Source: Phycisphaerales bacterium UBA5793
GTDB lineage: Bacteria; Planctomycetota; Phycisphaerae; Phycisphaerales; UBA5793
DNA: 28,583 bases
Assembly (NCBI GenBank): GCA_002418285.1
Contig: DIDT01000038.1
Span: 1 to 28,583 of the forward strand
Reading direction: 5' to 3'
Of this stretch, positions 1 to 7,405 are shown piece by piece. Both the position numbers and the translations under genes were made by a program. The notes beneath the pieces are model-generated. The model did not search any database. It had not been told where the DNA came from and saw nothing but the letters and a program-made list of their open reading frames with translations. Each line of letters begins with the position of its first letter. Position 1 is the first letter of the stretch.

Positions 1-704
1 AGCGCCCGCAGCAGCGCGGCCGGCAGCCGGGCGCCGCTCAAACTCGCCATGCGCTTCACACCCGCGATCGATTGAATCGGCATAATGCCTGCGACGATGG
101 GCGTTTTGATTCCAACGAGATCGCAGCGTTCAAGGAAGTCGTAGTAGTCCCGATTGTCGAAGAACAACTGCGTGATAACGACATCCGCCCCCGCATCCGT
201 CTTCCGCTTCAAATTGTCCAGGTCGAGTAGTTTGTCGGTGGTCTCGGGATGTCCTTCCGGGTAGCCGGCGACGCCGATGCCCAGCGTGGGAAATTCTTGC
301 TTGATGAACGCAACCAGATCACTCGCGTAGGCAAAGCCGTCTGCAGGTGGGGTGTATTCCGTCGTGCCCGGTGGTGGATCGCCGCGAAGTGCGAGAACAT
401 TTTCGACGCCGCCGTCAACGTAGCTCTGCAGGATCTCCGCGATCCTACTTTTCGACGAGTTGACGCAGGTCAGGTGCGGTACGGTGGTCAGCGACGTATC
501 CCGCTGCAATCGCAGAACGAGATCCCGCGTGCGCTCGCGCGTTGACCCGCCGGCACCGTAGGTAACCGAAACAAAGGATGGTCCAAATGGCTCGAGGCCG
601 GCGACTGTCGAGTAGAGTGCCTGGGCGGCCTCATCCGACTTGGGGGGGAAGAATTCAAAAGAAACCGTCGGGTGATGGGCGGCAAGGATTCGATCGAAAC
701 GCAT
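1..704 (-). CDS. metF: 5,10-methylenetetrahydrofolate reductase, cut by the window edge
   Basis: This gene reduces 5,10-methylene-THF to 5-methyl-THF, the methyl donor for methionine synthesis, and is an FAD-dependent cytosolic TIM-barrel enzyme. Reading leftward from the ATG at 704 the frame is open for 234 codons to the window edge, so the C-terminal part (roughly the last 50-60 residues of a usual ~290) is missing. Visible family motifs are SFEFFPPKSDEA near the N-terminus (the catalytic glutamate region), TYGAGGSTRERT, ALRGDPP, GVAGYPEGHPE and TQLFFDN. The start is supported by GGAG at 710-713, five bases ahead of the ATG. It is divergent from the lipoprotein gene at 903, with about 200 bp between them. 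No SAM-riboswitch-like structure was recognised there by eye. The family call is firm; only the 3' end is unknown. Confidence 0.95.
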   Translation of the reverse strand, partial: MRFDRILAAHHPTVSFEFFPPKSDEAAQALYSTVAGLEPFGPSFVSVTYGAGGSTRERTRDLVLRLQRDTSLTTVPHLTCVNSSKSRIAEILQSYVDGGVENVLALRGDPPPGTTEYTPPADGFAYASDLVAFIKQEFPTLGIGVAGYPEGHPETTDKLLDLDNLKRKTDAGADVVITQLFFDNRDYYDFLERCDLVGIKTPIVAGIMPIQSIAGVKRMASLSGARLPAALLRA

Positions 705-902
705 GAGTGCTCCAGGCGGTCGCGGGAGGGTGGGCCGTTCGTACAAGGCTCCATTCGAGTGTAAACCGTCCATACGATTGGTCAACGTGAGTGTGTACCA
801 TCCCTTGCTTGACTCACCGACCGTCGCGTCGCATCATCACTTTGATGAACTCGCCAGGACTTGCTCTATCGATCGCAGCGCACTCGCTGCAGGAGGATTA
901 CC

Positions 903-1520
903 ATGTTTCGCACATTGACCTGCATCTCTATCGCCTTGGTTTGCGTTTTCCTCGGAGCTTGTTCATCCGTAACGACGACGCATCTGGTTGGCGAGCCAAT
1001 CGACGCGGAGCAGGGGGCCAAGCTCGAAGGCGCGTGGGCCGGTGGCGACTCGCTCTTTCTGGCGCACTTCCTTGGCGATGGCAAGGTACAGGTGGCCAGC
1101 ACGAAATGGAACGAGTCGGAGAAGAAGTTCAAGATTGATCAGGACGTGCTATTTGTTCGTTCGGTCGGCGACGCAGTTTTCATGCAAATCCCTGAACAGA
1201 GTGAACAGGGCGCCAACACGACGACGAGGTACTCACTTTCGCGTCTGCTGCTGACGGAGAGCGGGGAGATCATCTACATCCCGGCCGACGCGAAGCAGTT
1301 CGGCAAAGCTGTCGACGCCGGCGAACTGACGGGCAAAGGTGAGGGGCTCCACGCCGATTCAACCCCGGATGGGTTTGCCAGCGACTCTCGAGATATCCAT
1401 CTCACCGGCAGCAAGGAGCAACTCGACGCCTACCTCACTCCCGAGCACTTGGCGCTGCTTTTCACGCTTGAGGGAAGCGGTGTGCTGCGGCGGCTGGATC
1501 AGGTGGACATTAAGAACTAG
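903..1520 (+). CDS. Hypothetical lipoprotein, 205 aa
   Basis: The protein begins with a short basic and hydrophobic signal peptide ending in the lipobox LGAC (residues 17-20), so Cys20 should be lipidated and the mature protein anchored in an envelope membrane. The start at 903 is preceded by a near-perfect AGGAGG, which excludes the in-frame ATG further upstream at 861. The mature part is mixed and hydrophilic. It contains FLAHFLGDGKVQVAS and a stretch that reads like a beta-rich periplasmic domain. I do not recognise a family. It stands alone, divergent from metF, and its last 11 bases overlap the 3' end of the convergent rtcB gene. The function is unknown; the lipoprotein call rests on the signal and lipobox only. 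Confidence 0.8.
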   Translation: MFRTLTCISIALVCVFLGACSSVTTTHLVGEPIDAEQGAKLEGAWAGGDSLFLAHFLGDGKVQVASTKWNESEKKFKIDQDVLFVRSVGDAVFMQIPEQSEQGANTTTRYSLSRLLLTESGEIIYIPADAKQFGKAVDAGELTGKGEGLHADSTPDGFASDSRDIHLTGSKEQLDAYLTPEHLALLFTLEGSGVLRRLDQVDIKN

Positions 1521-2604
1521 AGCAAGGCTCAGTCCTCGGGCCGTTCCCCTCGGGCGCCATGCGGACGATTGTCGGGTCGAATCGTGCGATGATTTCGACC
1601 AGATCGGCTTGTTGCGCCATCACCTCGTGGATGTCTTTGTAGGCCATCGGAGCCTCATCGAGCCCGGCGCTGAGCAATGTGATCTCACGCTCCGCGAGCA
1701 GTGTCCTCACGTGCGACCATCGAAACGCGGTGCGCGCGGCGCTGCGCGACATCACCCGGCCGGCGCCATGGGAGCCGGACTTCAGCGCGGCGGGCAGCCC
1801 TTTGCCGCGCACGATGAATCCTGGCGCCGCCATCGAGCCGGGGATCACACCGAACACGCCCGCACCCGCCGGCGTCGCGCCCTTTCGATGCACGATCACT
1901 TCCCGCTTGCCGTGCGTCTCTTTCCACGCAAAGTTGTGATGGTTCTCTACGCCGGTCAGCACACGCGCTCCGAGATGTCGCACAATCCCGTCGTGAATCA
2001 CGGCGTGGTTGGCCGCGGCGTACGCGCCCATCAGTTCCATCGCCCTCCAGTATTCCCGGCCGGCATCGGTATCGAGATCAAGCCAGGCGAGATGGCGCAG
2101 CTGCCTGGGCAGCTCGGGATGTGTATCCATGGCCAGTGTTGAATAGTGACTTGCCACGGCATGGCCGGCACCCCGACTGCCGCTGTGACTGAGTAGGGCG
2201 ACATACTCTCCGGTCTCGAGACCGATTTGGGGCGCCTCCAGCGTGAGTCGGCCGAACTCAACGAAGTGGTTGCCCGAACCGCTGGTGCCCAGTTGCGACC
2301 AGGCCTTGTCGCGCACCTGCCGGGTAATCGGGGTGACCGACCAGTCCATGTCCATGACTTCATGATCGCGCCGTTTGCCCCACCGCGCCCCCATGCCGAA
2401 GGAGGTCTCCACCTTGAGTGCGTTGGACAATCGATCCACTTGGCTCCGAAGTGCCTTGCTGGGCAGATCGAGGACGCTCAGCTTCATGCGGCAGGCGATA
2501 TCGACTCCGACGGCGTATGGAATCACCGCATTGTCCGTGGCAAGCACACCGCCGATCGGAAGCCCGTAACCGACGTGCGCATCAGGCATCAGCGCAGCCG
2601 CCAC
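1510..2604 (-). CDS. rtcB: RtcB-family RNA ligase, main open frame (N-terminus interrupted)
   Basis: RtcB is the GTP- and Mn2+-dependent 3'-5' RNA ligase that joins 2',3'-cyclic phosphate or 3'-phosphate ends to 5'-OH ends in RNA repair. The sequence carries the family hallmarks in order: LMPDAHVGYG, VGVDIACRM with the metal-binding Cys, LGTSGSGNHFVEF, LLSHSGSRGAGHAV, ENHHNFAWKE, and SHGAGRVMSRSAAR with the histidine that is guanylylated in this family. The uninterrupted frame can only start at a GTG (2604) or the ATG at about 2589, neither with a good ribosome site, and lacks about 38 residues that the family has. Those residues are encoded just upstream in the same frame, beyond a TGA at 2629-2631 (see next entry). 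It is the last gene of a tyrS-ogt-rtcB cluster. It may be inactive, restarted internally, or a sequence error. Confidence 0.9.
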   Translation of the reverse strand: MAAALMPDAHVGYGLPIGGVLATDNAVIPYAVGVDIACRMKLSVLDLPSKALRSQVDRLSNALKVETSFGMGARWGKRRDHEVMDMDWSVTPITRQVRDKAWSQLGTSGSGNHFVEFGRLTLEAPQIGLETGEYVALLSHSGSRGAGHAVASHYSTLAMDTHPELPRQLRHLAWLDLDTDAGREYWRAMELMGAYAAANHAVIHDGIVRHLGARVLTGVENHHNFAWKETHGKREVIVHRKGATPAGAGVFGVIPGSMAAPGFIVRGKGLPAALKSGSHGAGRVMSRSAARTAFRWSHVRTLLAEREITLLSAGLDEAPMAYKDIHEVMAQQADLVEIIARFDPTIVRMAPEGNGPRTEPCSSS

Positions 2605-2715
2605 GCTGACAGGTAAGCGGCAGGCGTCTCACATCTGGTCATCTACGGCCAAATCGTGATCCAGGCCCCATGAGTTCCACTGGATCTCGCCACATTGCTC
2701 GGTCCGGAACGGCAT
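2605..2715 (-). pseudogene. rtcB: N-terminal segment of rtcB, separated by in-frame TGA
   Basis: From an ATG at 2715 (7 bases after the ogt stop) this frame reads 28 residues ending GLDHDLAVDDQM, then a TGA at 2629-2631, then DACRLPVSVAAALMPDAHVG, which runs straight into the RtcB core. RtcB proteins normally have just this layout: a short N-terminal element with a WG-like motif, a helix with Q at its end, an LP motif, and then the MPDxHxG motif. The total reading would be 400 residues plus the internal TGA, a normal length for the family. An Arg codon CGA changed to TGA would explain it with one transition. Real nonsense mutation, sequencing error and programmed readthrough cannot be told apart from the sequence. 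Confidence 0.75.
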
Positions 2716-2722
2716 GAGTCGC

Positions 2723-3262
2723 TCAGCACACAGTCGCGGGCCGGCTAACCTGCTCCAATTCGAGCAGGCACCTCTTGATGTACAGCGCATCGCTAGCGCG
2801 GTTGGTTGTTCCGGCATAGCCATGCAACTTACCGTCGCTGGCAACGACCCGATGACAGGGGACGATCACGGACAAGGGGTTGGATCGCATCGCCTGCCCA
2901 GCAGCACGCGAAGCCATCCGCGTCGAACCACCCATTTCTGCCAATTCGCCATAGGAACGCACCTCGCCATATGGGATGGTTCGACACACTTCCCAGCAGC
3001 GACGGTGAAAGTCGGGCCCGTCGGGAGTCGGGACATCGGACCAATCCGGTACGGCCCTTCCCGCGAAATAGTCGTGCAATTTCTCTGCCAGATGATCGAG
3101 CCACGGCGAATTGCCTCGGGATCGGATGCGATCATCCCTTAACTCTGCCAACTCCTTCCACTCCGAGGACAGCGAGCCGTCCGAAGAGAGAGAGAGAATG
3201 AATCGACCCATTGGTGCAGCGATGATGCGCGTTGCGGCAGCAGAATGATGCGTTCGAGTCAT
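2723..3262 (-). CDS. ogt: Methylated-DNA--[protein]-cysteine S-methyltransferase
   Basis: This is a suicide DNA-repair protein that transfers the alkyl group from O6-alkylguanine to its own cysteine. The active site IVPCHRVV is intact, with Cys136 in PCHRV. Upstream of it lie the YGEVRSYGELA helix-turn-helix and the Arg-finger region SRAAGQAMRSNP, and downstream GKLHGYAG. At 179 residues it has the usual N-terminal ribonuclease-H-like domain plus the C-terminal DNA-binding domain. I chose the ATG at 3262, because the ribosome site at 3272-3278 abuts the alternative ATG at 3271 but sits nine bases from 3262. It lies 30 bases downstream of tyrS and 7 bases upstream of the rtcB start, so the three genes are probably co-transcribed. 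Confidence 0.95.
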   Translation of the reverse strand: MTRTHHSAAATRIIAAPMGRFILSLSSDGSLSSEWKELAELRDDRIRSRGNSPWLDHLAEKLHDYFAGRAVPDWSDVPTPDGPDFHRRCWEVCRTIPYGEVRSYGELAEMGGSTRMASRAAGQAMRSNPLSVIVPCHRVVASDGKLHGYAGTTNRASDALYIKRCLLELEQVSRPATVC

Positions 3263-3271
3263 AGCTTCCAT

Positions 3272-3278
3272 CCTCCCC
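3272..3278 (-). promoter_or_regulatory. Ribosome binding site that sets the ogt start
   Basis: On the minus strand the sequence reads GGGGAGG directly followed by ATG (3271) and, nine bases further, a second ATG (3262). Zero spacing is unusable and nine bases is normal, so translation should start at 3262, giving 179 rather than 182 residues. Confidence 0.65.
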
Positions 3279-3292
3279 GGCTCCGGCCCGCA

Positions 3293-4501
3293 TTATCCGC
3301 GAACGATGCGACACACCCGCCTCTTGCCGACCCGCAAGATGATACCCTCGGCGGTGATCGAGACGGCGTGCGCTGCATCATCGATCTTTTCGTCGTTGAT
3401 ACTCACCGCTCCCTGCGAGACAAGGCGGCGCGCTTCGCTGTTGCTCGCGGCGAACCCCACTTCGCGCATCAGGTCCAGAATCGTTGCCGAATTTGACGCG
3501 TATTGACGGGTTTCAAGATCACTGGGAAGATTGCCTTCGCGGAATCGCGAGGCAAATTCCCTCGCCGCATGGTCTGCGGCATCCAAGCCGTAGAAGCGCT
3601 CGACGATGATGCGGCCAAGTCGTTCCTTGGCCTGCCGCGGATGCGTCTTTTCGGAGTCGCACAGGACGGCCACGTCATCTGCGTCAACGGTTGTGCAAAG
3701 TGTGAACCACTCGGCCATTAGGCTGTCGGGAATCGACATCGTTTTGCCGAACATCTCGTCGGGGTTCTCTGTGACACCGATGTAGTTGCCCAATGATTTG
3801 CTCATCTTCTCATGTCCGTCGAGACCGCGGAGAATCGGCATGGTGATGACAATCTGAGGCGGTTGATCATTGGCGATCTGGAAATCACGACCGATGAGAT
3901 TGTTAAACGTCTGATCGGTTCCTCCGAGCTCGATATCGGCGTTGATGCACACCGAATCCCAACCCTGCATGATCGGATAGAGGAATTCGTGAACGGAGAT
4001 CGGCTGGCCCGCCTTGTAGCGCTTCTCAAAAGTGTCGCGTTCCAGCATGCGGGCCACCGTCATGTGGCTGGCGAGGCGAATGGTGTCAGCAAACGAGAGC
4101 TTCGATAGCCACTCGCTGTTGCGTCGCACCTCGAGCCGACTTGGATCGGGATCAAGCACGCGAGTGGCCTGCTCGAGGTAGGTTTGGGCGTTGGCGTCGA
4201 TCTCCTGTTCCGTGAGCATTGGACGAGTTTTTGATTTGCCGGTGGGATCACCAATGCGCGCCGTGTAGTCGCCGATGATGAGCACTGCGACATGGCCAAG
4301 ATCCTGAAAGCGGCGCATCAATCCAAGCACCACGGTGTGGCCGAGGTGAATGTCCGGGCTCGATGGATCAAGGCCGAGTTTGACGCGCAGTGGATTTCCA
4401 GACTTGCGTGAGGCAGCCAACTTGCGCTCAAGTTCTTCGCGCGTGTAGACCGCCGCCGTACCCCGCAACAGTGAGTCGATATCCGGATCCGATTCTGGCA
4501 T
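3293..4501 (-). CDS. tyrS: Tyrosyl-tRNA synthetase
   Basis: This class I synthetase charges tRNA-Tyr. The two signature motifs are present as HLGHT (residues 52-56) and KMSKS (232-236). This pairing is typical of the TyrZ-like branch rather than the E. coli TyrS branch, which has a KFGKT-type motif. Other recognisable segments are IGDYTARIGDPTGKS, YPIMQGWDSV and the tRNA/tyrosine pocket ELGGTDQTFN. The C-terminal ~65 residues (SNSEARRLVSQGAVSIND) form the S4-like RNA-binding domain. Length 402 fits the family. I start at the ATG 4501. A TTG at 4567 would add 22 Gly/Pro-rich residues that do not look like synthetase. It is the first gene of the tyrS-ogt-rtcB cluster. No T-box leader was seen upstream. 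Confidence 0.95.
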   Translation of the reverse strand: MPESDPDIDSLLRGTAAVYTREELERKLAASRKSGNPLRVKLGLDPSSPDIHLGHTVVLGLMRRFQDLGHVAVLIIGDYTARIGDPTGKSKTRPMLTEQEIDANAQTYLEQATRVLDPDPSRLEVRRNSEWLSKLSFADTIRLASHMTVARMLERDTFEKRYKAGQPISVHEFLYPIMQGWDSVCINADIELGGTDQTFNNLIGRDFQIANDQPPQIVITMPILRGLDGHEKMSKSLGNYIGVTENPDEMFGKTMSIPDSLMAEWFTLCTTVDADDVAVLCDSEKTHPRQAKERLGRIIVERFYGLDAADHAAREFASRFREGNLPSDLETRQYASNSATILDLMREVGFAASNSEARRLVSQGAVSINDEKIDDAAHAVSITAEGIILRVGKRRVCRIVRG

Positions 4502-4627
4502 GTCATCATGGTATCCGGAGGTGGCGGGTGGACCAGAATCTGGTCCTCCACCACCCGGTGCAACCAACTCGCAGCATCGGATTATGAAACGTGCCGAAGC
4601 GTGCTATCGTTCTGCAACAAGGAGGTT

Positions 4628-4666
4628 GTGCCACGCTCGCCCGGGCCTTCGCCCGGTGGCTTGCAC
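4628..4666. repeat. GC-rich nested hairpin in the tyrS/LuxR intergenic region
   Basis: A perfect 6-bp stem CCGGGC/GCCCGG (4641-4646 and 4651-4656) with a CTTC loop is nested in outer arms GTGCCA (4628-4633) and TGGC..GCAC (4657-4666). It has no T run on either strand, so it is not a clear intrinsic terminator. It lies about 35 bases before the LuxR-type gene and could be part of its leader or an extragenic palindrome. Confidence 0.4.
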
Positions 4667-4700
4667 GCTACACTAGCCAGAGGGAAAAGGAAAGCACCAA

Positions 4701-5504
4701 ATGGTCAGCACCGCAGACCAGCGCGATCATCTGAACGCGTTAACTGACTGTGTCATCGGGATGTCGAAAATTCGCGCGAACACGCCACCGGCCTGGCTGA
4801 CCGCCGCGGCCGAGGTGGTTCGCACCAGATTGGCGCCACGGCAGATCGTTTCGCTCTGGGACGGCAAGGGCGCGGATGCTCTCAGATGGGATCGCGTCCA
4901 CCTCGGCGTCAGCGCCACTCAACCCGCCGACGTGGAGCGGTGGAACCACCAGTTCATGCACACCCTGGATGACGCTGGCATTACGCCCGGGATCGTTGCA
5001 CAGTCTGTCCAGACATCGGTCTCCGGCCGACTCACACGCGGCCGGTATGAAACGGATGACGAACGCCGGACGTTCGAGGCATACGCTCGGCGACTGGGCG
5101 TCGAGTCTCTGGACTACTTTGGCGGTCCATTGGACCCCGAAAAGCCTCGGACCGCCACCAGCAGAACGCTGTTTCTGTCGGTCTGGTCCGCGGACCGGGT
5201 TGCCGCCGATGATGCGATTCGGCGCGCCGTTCTGCAGCAGGCGTGGCGTGCAGCAGAAGATCTCTACGCTGAGGCCATGCGCAATGGACTGGGGCATGTT
5301 TCCTCACTCATGGATCGCCTGACACCGGGACAGCGGCGGGTGGCCGAGCTGCTTGCCCAAGGCTTGAGCAAGCGGGAGGTGGCGGCCCGACTTCAGCGCA
5401 GCGAGCACACCGTGCACGATCACACCAAGTCGATTTACAGCGCCTTGGATGTGGGCACGAGAGCCGAGTTCATGGCGCTCTGGGCCGGAATCACTGACAA
5501 GTAA
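4701..5504 (+). CDS. LuxR-type transcriptional regulator, 267 aa
   Basis: The C-terminal ~58 residues (205-262) form a GerE/LuxR-type helix-turn-helix: LTPGQRRVAELLAQGLSKRE, then a recognition helix with SEHTVHDHTKSIYSALDV. The N-terminal 200 residues show no receiver-domain aspartates and no recognisable autoinducer domain, so the input signal is unknown. The ATG at 4701 has AAAGGA about ten bases upstream. The gene is preceded by the hairpin at 4628-4666 and ends 6 bases from the stop of the convergent permease gene. It is presumably a DNA-binding regulator in the cytoplasm, but its targets cannot be inferred. The DNA-binding call is firm and the rest is open. Confidence 0.85.
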   Translation: MVSTADQRDHLNALTDCVIGMSKIRANTPPAWLTAAAEVVRTRLAPRQIVSLWDGKGADALRWDRVHLGVSATQPADVERWNHQFMHTLDDAGITPGIVAQSVQTSVSGRLTRGRYETDDERRTFEAYARRLGVESLDYFGGPLDPEKPRTATSRTLFLSVWSADRVAADDAIRRAVLQQAWRAAEDLYAEAMRNGLGHVSSLMDRLTPGQRRVAELLAQGLSKREVAARLQRSEHTVHDHTKSIYSALDVGTRAEFMALWAGITDK

Positions 5505-5510
5505 TTCGCG

Positions 5511-7250
5511 TCAAACTCGGAACAACGCGCCAGCCTTGCGCCCCATAAGGACCGATGCGCCCGTCAGGGTCACGATCAACAGCAACATGCCCCATACACC
5601 CATGGCTGATGCAATGTACTCGCCATCGCCGAGCCGCTGATAGAGCGTGTAGATCGCCTTCGTCATCGGGAAATGCATTTCGCGCTGCGCGAGAATCAGC
5701 GAATCTGAAACTTCAAGCATCGAGAAACTGAACACCAGCAAGCCGCCGGCGATGAGGTTGGCGGTAATCAGCGGCAGCGTGACGACTCGAAGCGTTTGGA
5801 GCGGTCCCGCACCGAGATTTCGTGCGGCATCCTCGAGTTCGACGGCCGTTTGTTCCAGACCTGCCGTGACCGATCGGACCATGTACGGCAGTCGGCGCAC
5901 GGCGTAGGCGATGACCAGCAGAAGCAGAGGATTGGCTTCCGGGCCCAGGACGTCGAAGTGGTGACCGATCGGCGCAAACCACGCTCGCCATCCCTCTGCA
6001 TCACTCCCCCATGTGAAAGGCGGCGCCAGCGTCATGGCCACATAGCCAAACGCCAGCACCATGCCGGGAACGGCGAGTGGCAGCATGGAGATGGCGTCGA
6101 GCAAGCCGCGCCCAAACACGCGCCCACGTACGATGAGGTACCCGATGAGCGTGCCGATTACGAGTGTGAGAATCATGGAGATGGCGGCGTATTTCAACGA
6201 GTTCGCGATGGAACCCATGGCGAGCGTGTGACCCAGCGCGTCGCTGTAGTGGCTCGTAGTCCATTCGGTGGGCAGCACGGAGTTGTACCACTGTCCGGGT
6301 GCGGCGAGGCTGGCCGCGATGACGCCCAAGTGGGGCAGCATTGCGGGGATGATGACCAGGCCAAAGAGCACCCAAGCGGCACCGGTTCCCAGCCAACCGA
6401 GCGACTGCTCTTGCGAGCGGATGGACGCCTTCGAATACATCGCGTGCCCGCGCGCTCCGAAGATGCCCTTGCCGATGACGTAGAGCATCATCGCGGCTAC
6501 GAGCATGACGACGGTGAGTGCATATGGCTGGGCCGATGACTCCATCTCCTTGAGCTGGTAGAACACCTGCACAGGTAACACGTGGCGCATGTCGAACATC
6601 AACGGCGTGCCGAGTTCGGTAAACGACCAGACAAAGACGATCGTGGCGCCGGCGAAGATACCAGGCCTGATGAGCGGCAGCGTGATTCGGCGAAAGCGCA
6701 TCCAGCCGCCGGCGCCGAGATTCCGGCCTGCTTCGTCCAGTGTTGGATCGAGATTCGCCAAGGCGGACAGCACGTTCAGGTAGACGATTGGGTACAGGTG
6801 CAGCGCTTCGACGATGACCACGCCCCAGAATCGTCCCTGCCCGAGTACGTCAAACTGGGTGCCCAGGAGAGCGTTGAGAGCGCCCGACCTGCCCAGGATG
6901 TGTTTCATCCCGATGGCCCCGACAAAAGGCGGCAAGACCAACGGCACAAGCACCAGAGCGTTCCAGATTCGCTTGCCGAAGAAATCGAATCGCGCCGAGA
7001 CGACCGCCAGAGGAAGCGAGATCAGTATGGCCAGGACGGTTGTCACGACGGCAATCATGCCGGACGTCGCGAGGCTGGCGCGGAGCGAGGGATCGACGAA
7101 CACCAGCTTGATGGGCTCAAGTGAGAATTCGCCATCCGCCCCGACAAAGCCGCCTCGCACGGTCAGAACGATCGGCCAGATCAAGAACGCGCCCAGGATG
7201 ACGAGCAAGCCGAGTACGAGAAGCTGTTGGCCGATCAGGCGAAGTCTCAT
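5511..7250 (-). CDS. Two-module ABC transporter permease, iron(III)/FbpB type
   Basis: This is a 579-residue inner-membrane protein with about twelve hydrophobic segments arranged as two homologous six-helix halves, the layout of FbpB/AfuB/ThiP permeases that import Fe3+, thiamine or similar small substrates. Each half carries an EAA loop that docks the ATPase: LDEAGRNLGAGGWMRFRRIT (first half) and ELEDAARNLGAGPLQTLRVV (second half). The predicted start is the ATG at 7250; the following residues form the first membrane helix. Neither a substrate-binding protein nor an ATPase gene is adjacent: LuxR-type regulator on one side, mgtE on the other. The partners must be elsewhere. Iron is the likeliest substrate by family resemblance, but this is not demonstrable from sequence alone. 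Confidence 0.88.
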   Translation of the reverse strand: MRLRLIGQQLLVLGLLVILGAFLIWPIVLTVRGGFVGADGEFSLEPIKLVFVDPSLRASLATSGMIAVVTTVLAILISLPLAVVSARFDFFGKRIWNALVLVPLVLPPFVGAIGMKHILGRSGALNALLGTQFDVLGQGRFWGVVIVEALHLYPIVYLNVLSALANLDPTLDEAGRNLGAGGWMRFRRITLPLIRPGIFAGATIVFVWSFTELGTPLMFDMRHVLPVQVFYQLKEMESSAQPYALTVVMLVAAMMLYVIGKGIFGARGHAMYSKASIRSQEQSLGWLGTGAAWVLFGLVIIPAMLPHLGVIAASLAAPGQWYNSVLPTEWTTSHYSDALGHTLAMGSIANSLKYAAISMILTLVIGTLIGYLIVRGRVFGRGLLDAISMLPLAVPGMVLAFGYVAMTLAPPFTWGSDAEGWRAWFAPIGHHFDVLGPEANPLLLLVIAYAVRRLPYMVRSVTAGLEQTAVELEDAARNLGAGPLQTLRVVTLPLITANLIAGGLLVFSFSMLEVSDSLILAQREMHFPMTKAIYTLYQRLGDGEYIASAMGVWGMLLLIVTLTGASVLMGRKAGALFRV

Positions 7251-7405
7251 GCGAGCGAAACAGTAGTCCCCAATCGAGTTCGCCGCTGATTCAGATTCGA
7301 AGCGCGGTGGCCAAGCGAATGCACCGAGCTGACTCCATTCGGAGTTCGCCTGAAGATGTGATTCGGCGTCCTACACTCACTGCCATGCCGCAGGAACAAG
7401 AGAGT

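Noticed and set aside
2605..2631. Selenocysteine insertion at the rtcB TGA
   Set aside because: A GC-rich hairpin can be drawn just after the TGA, but the position is not catalytic, RtcB homologues do not use Sec there, and the loop does not match a known bacterial SECIS. Mutation from CGA is simpler.
4502..4700. A T-box leader for tyrS
   Set aside because: The conserved T-box sequence and its terminator/antiterminator pair could not be found upstream of the minus-strand start.
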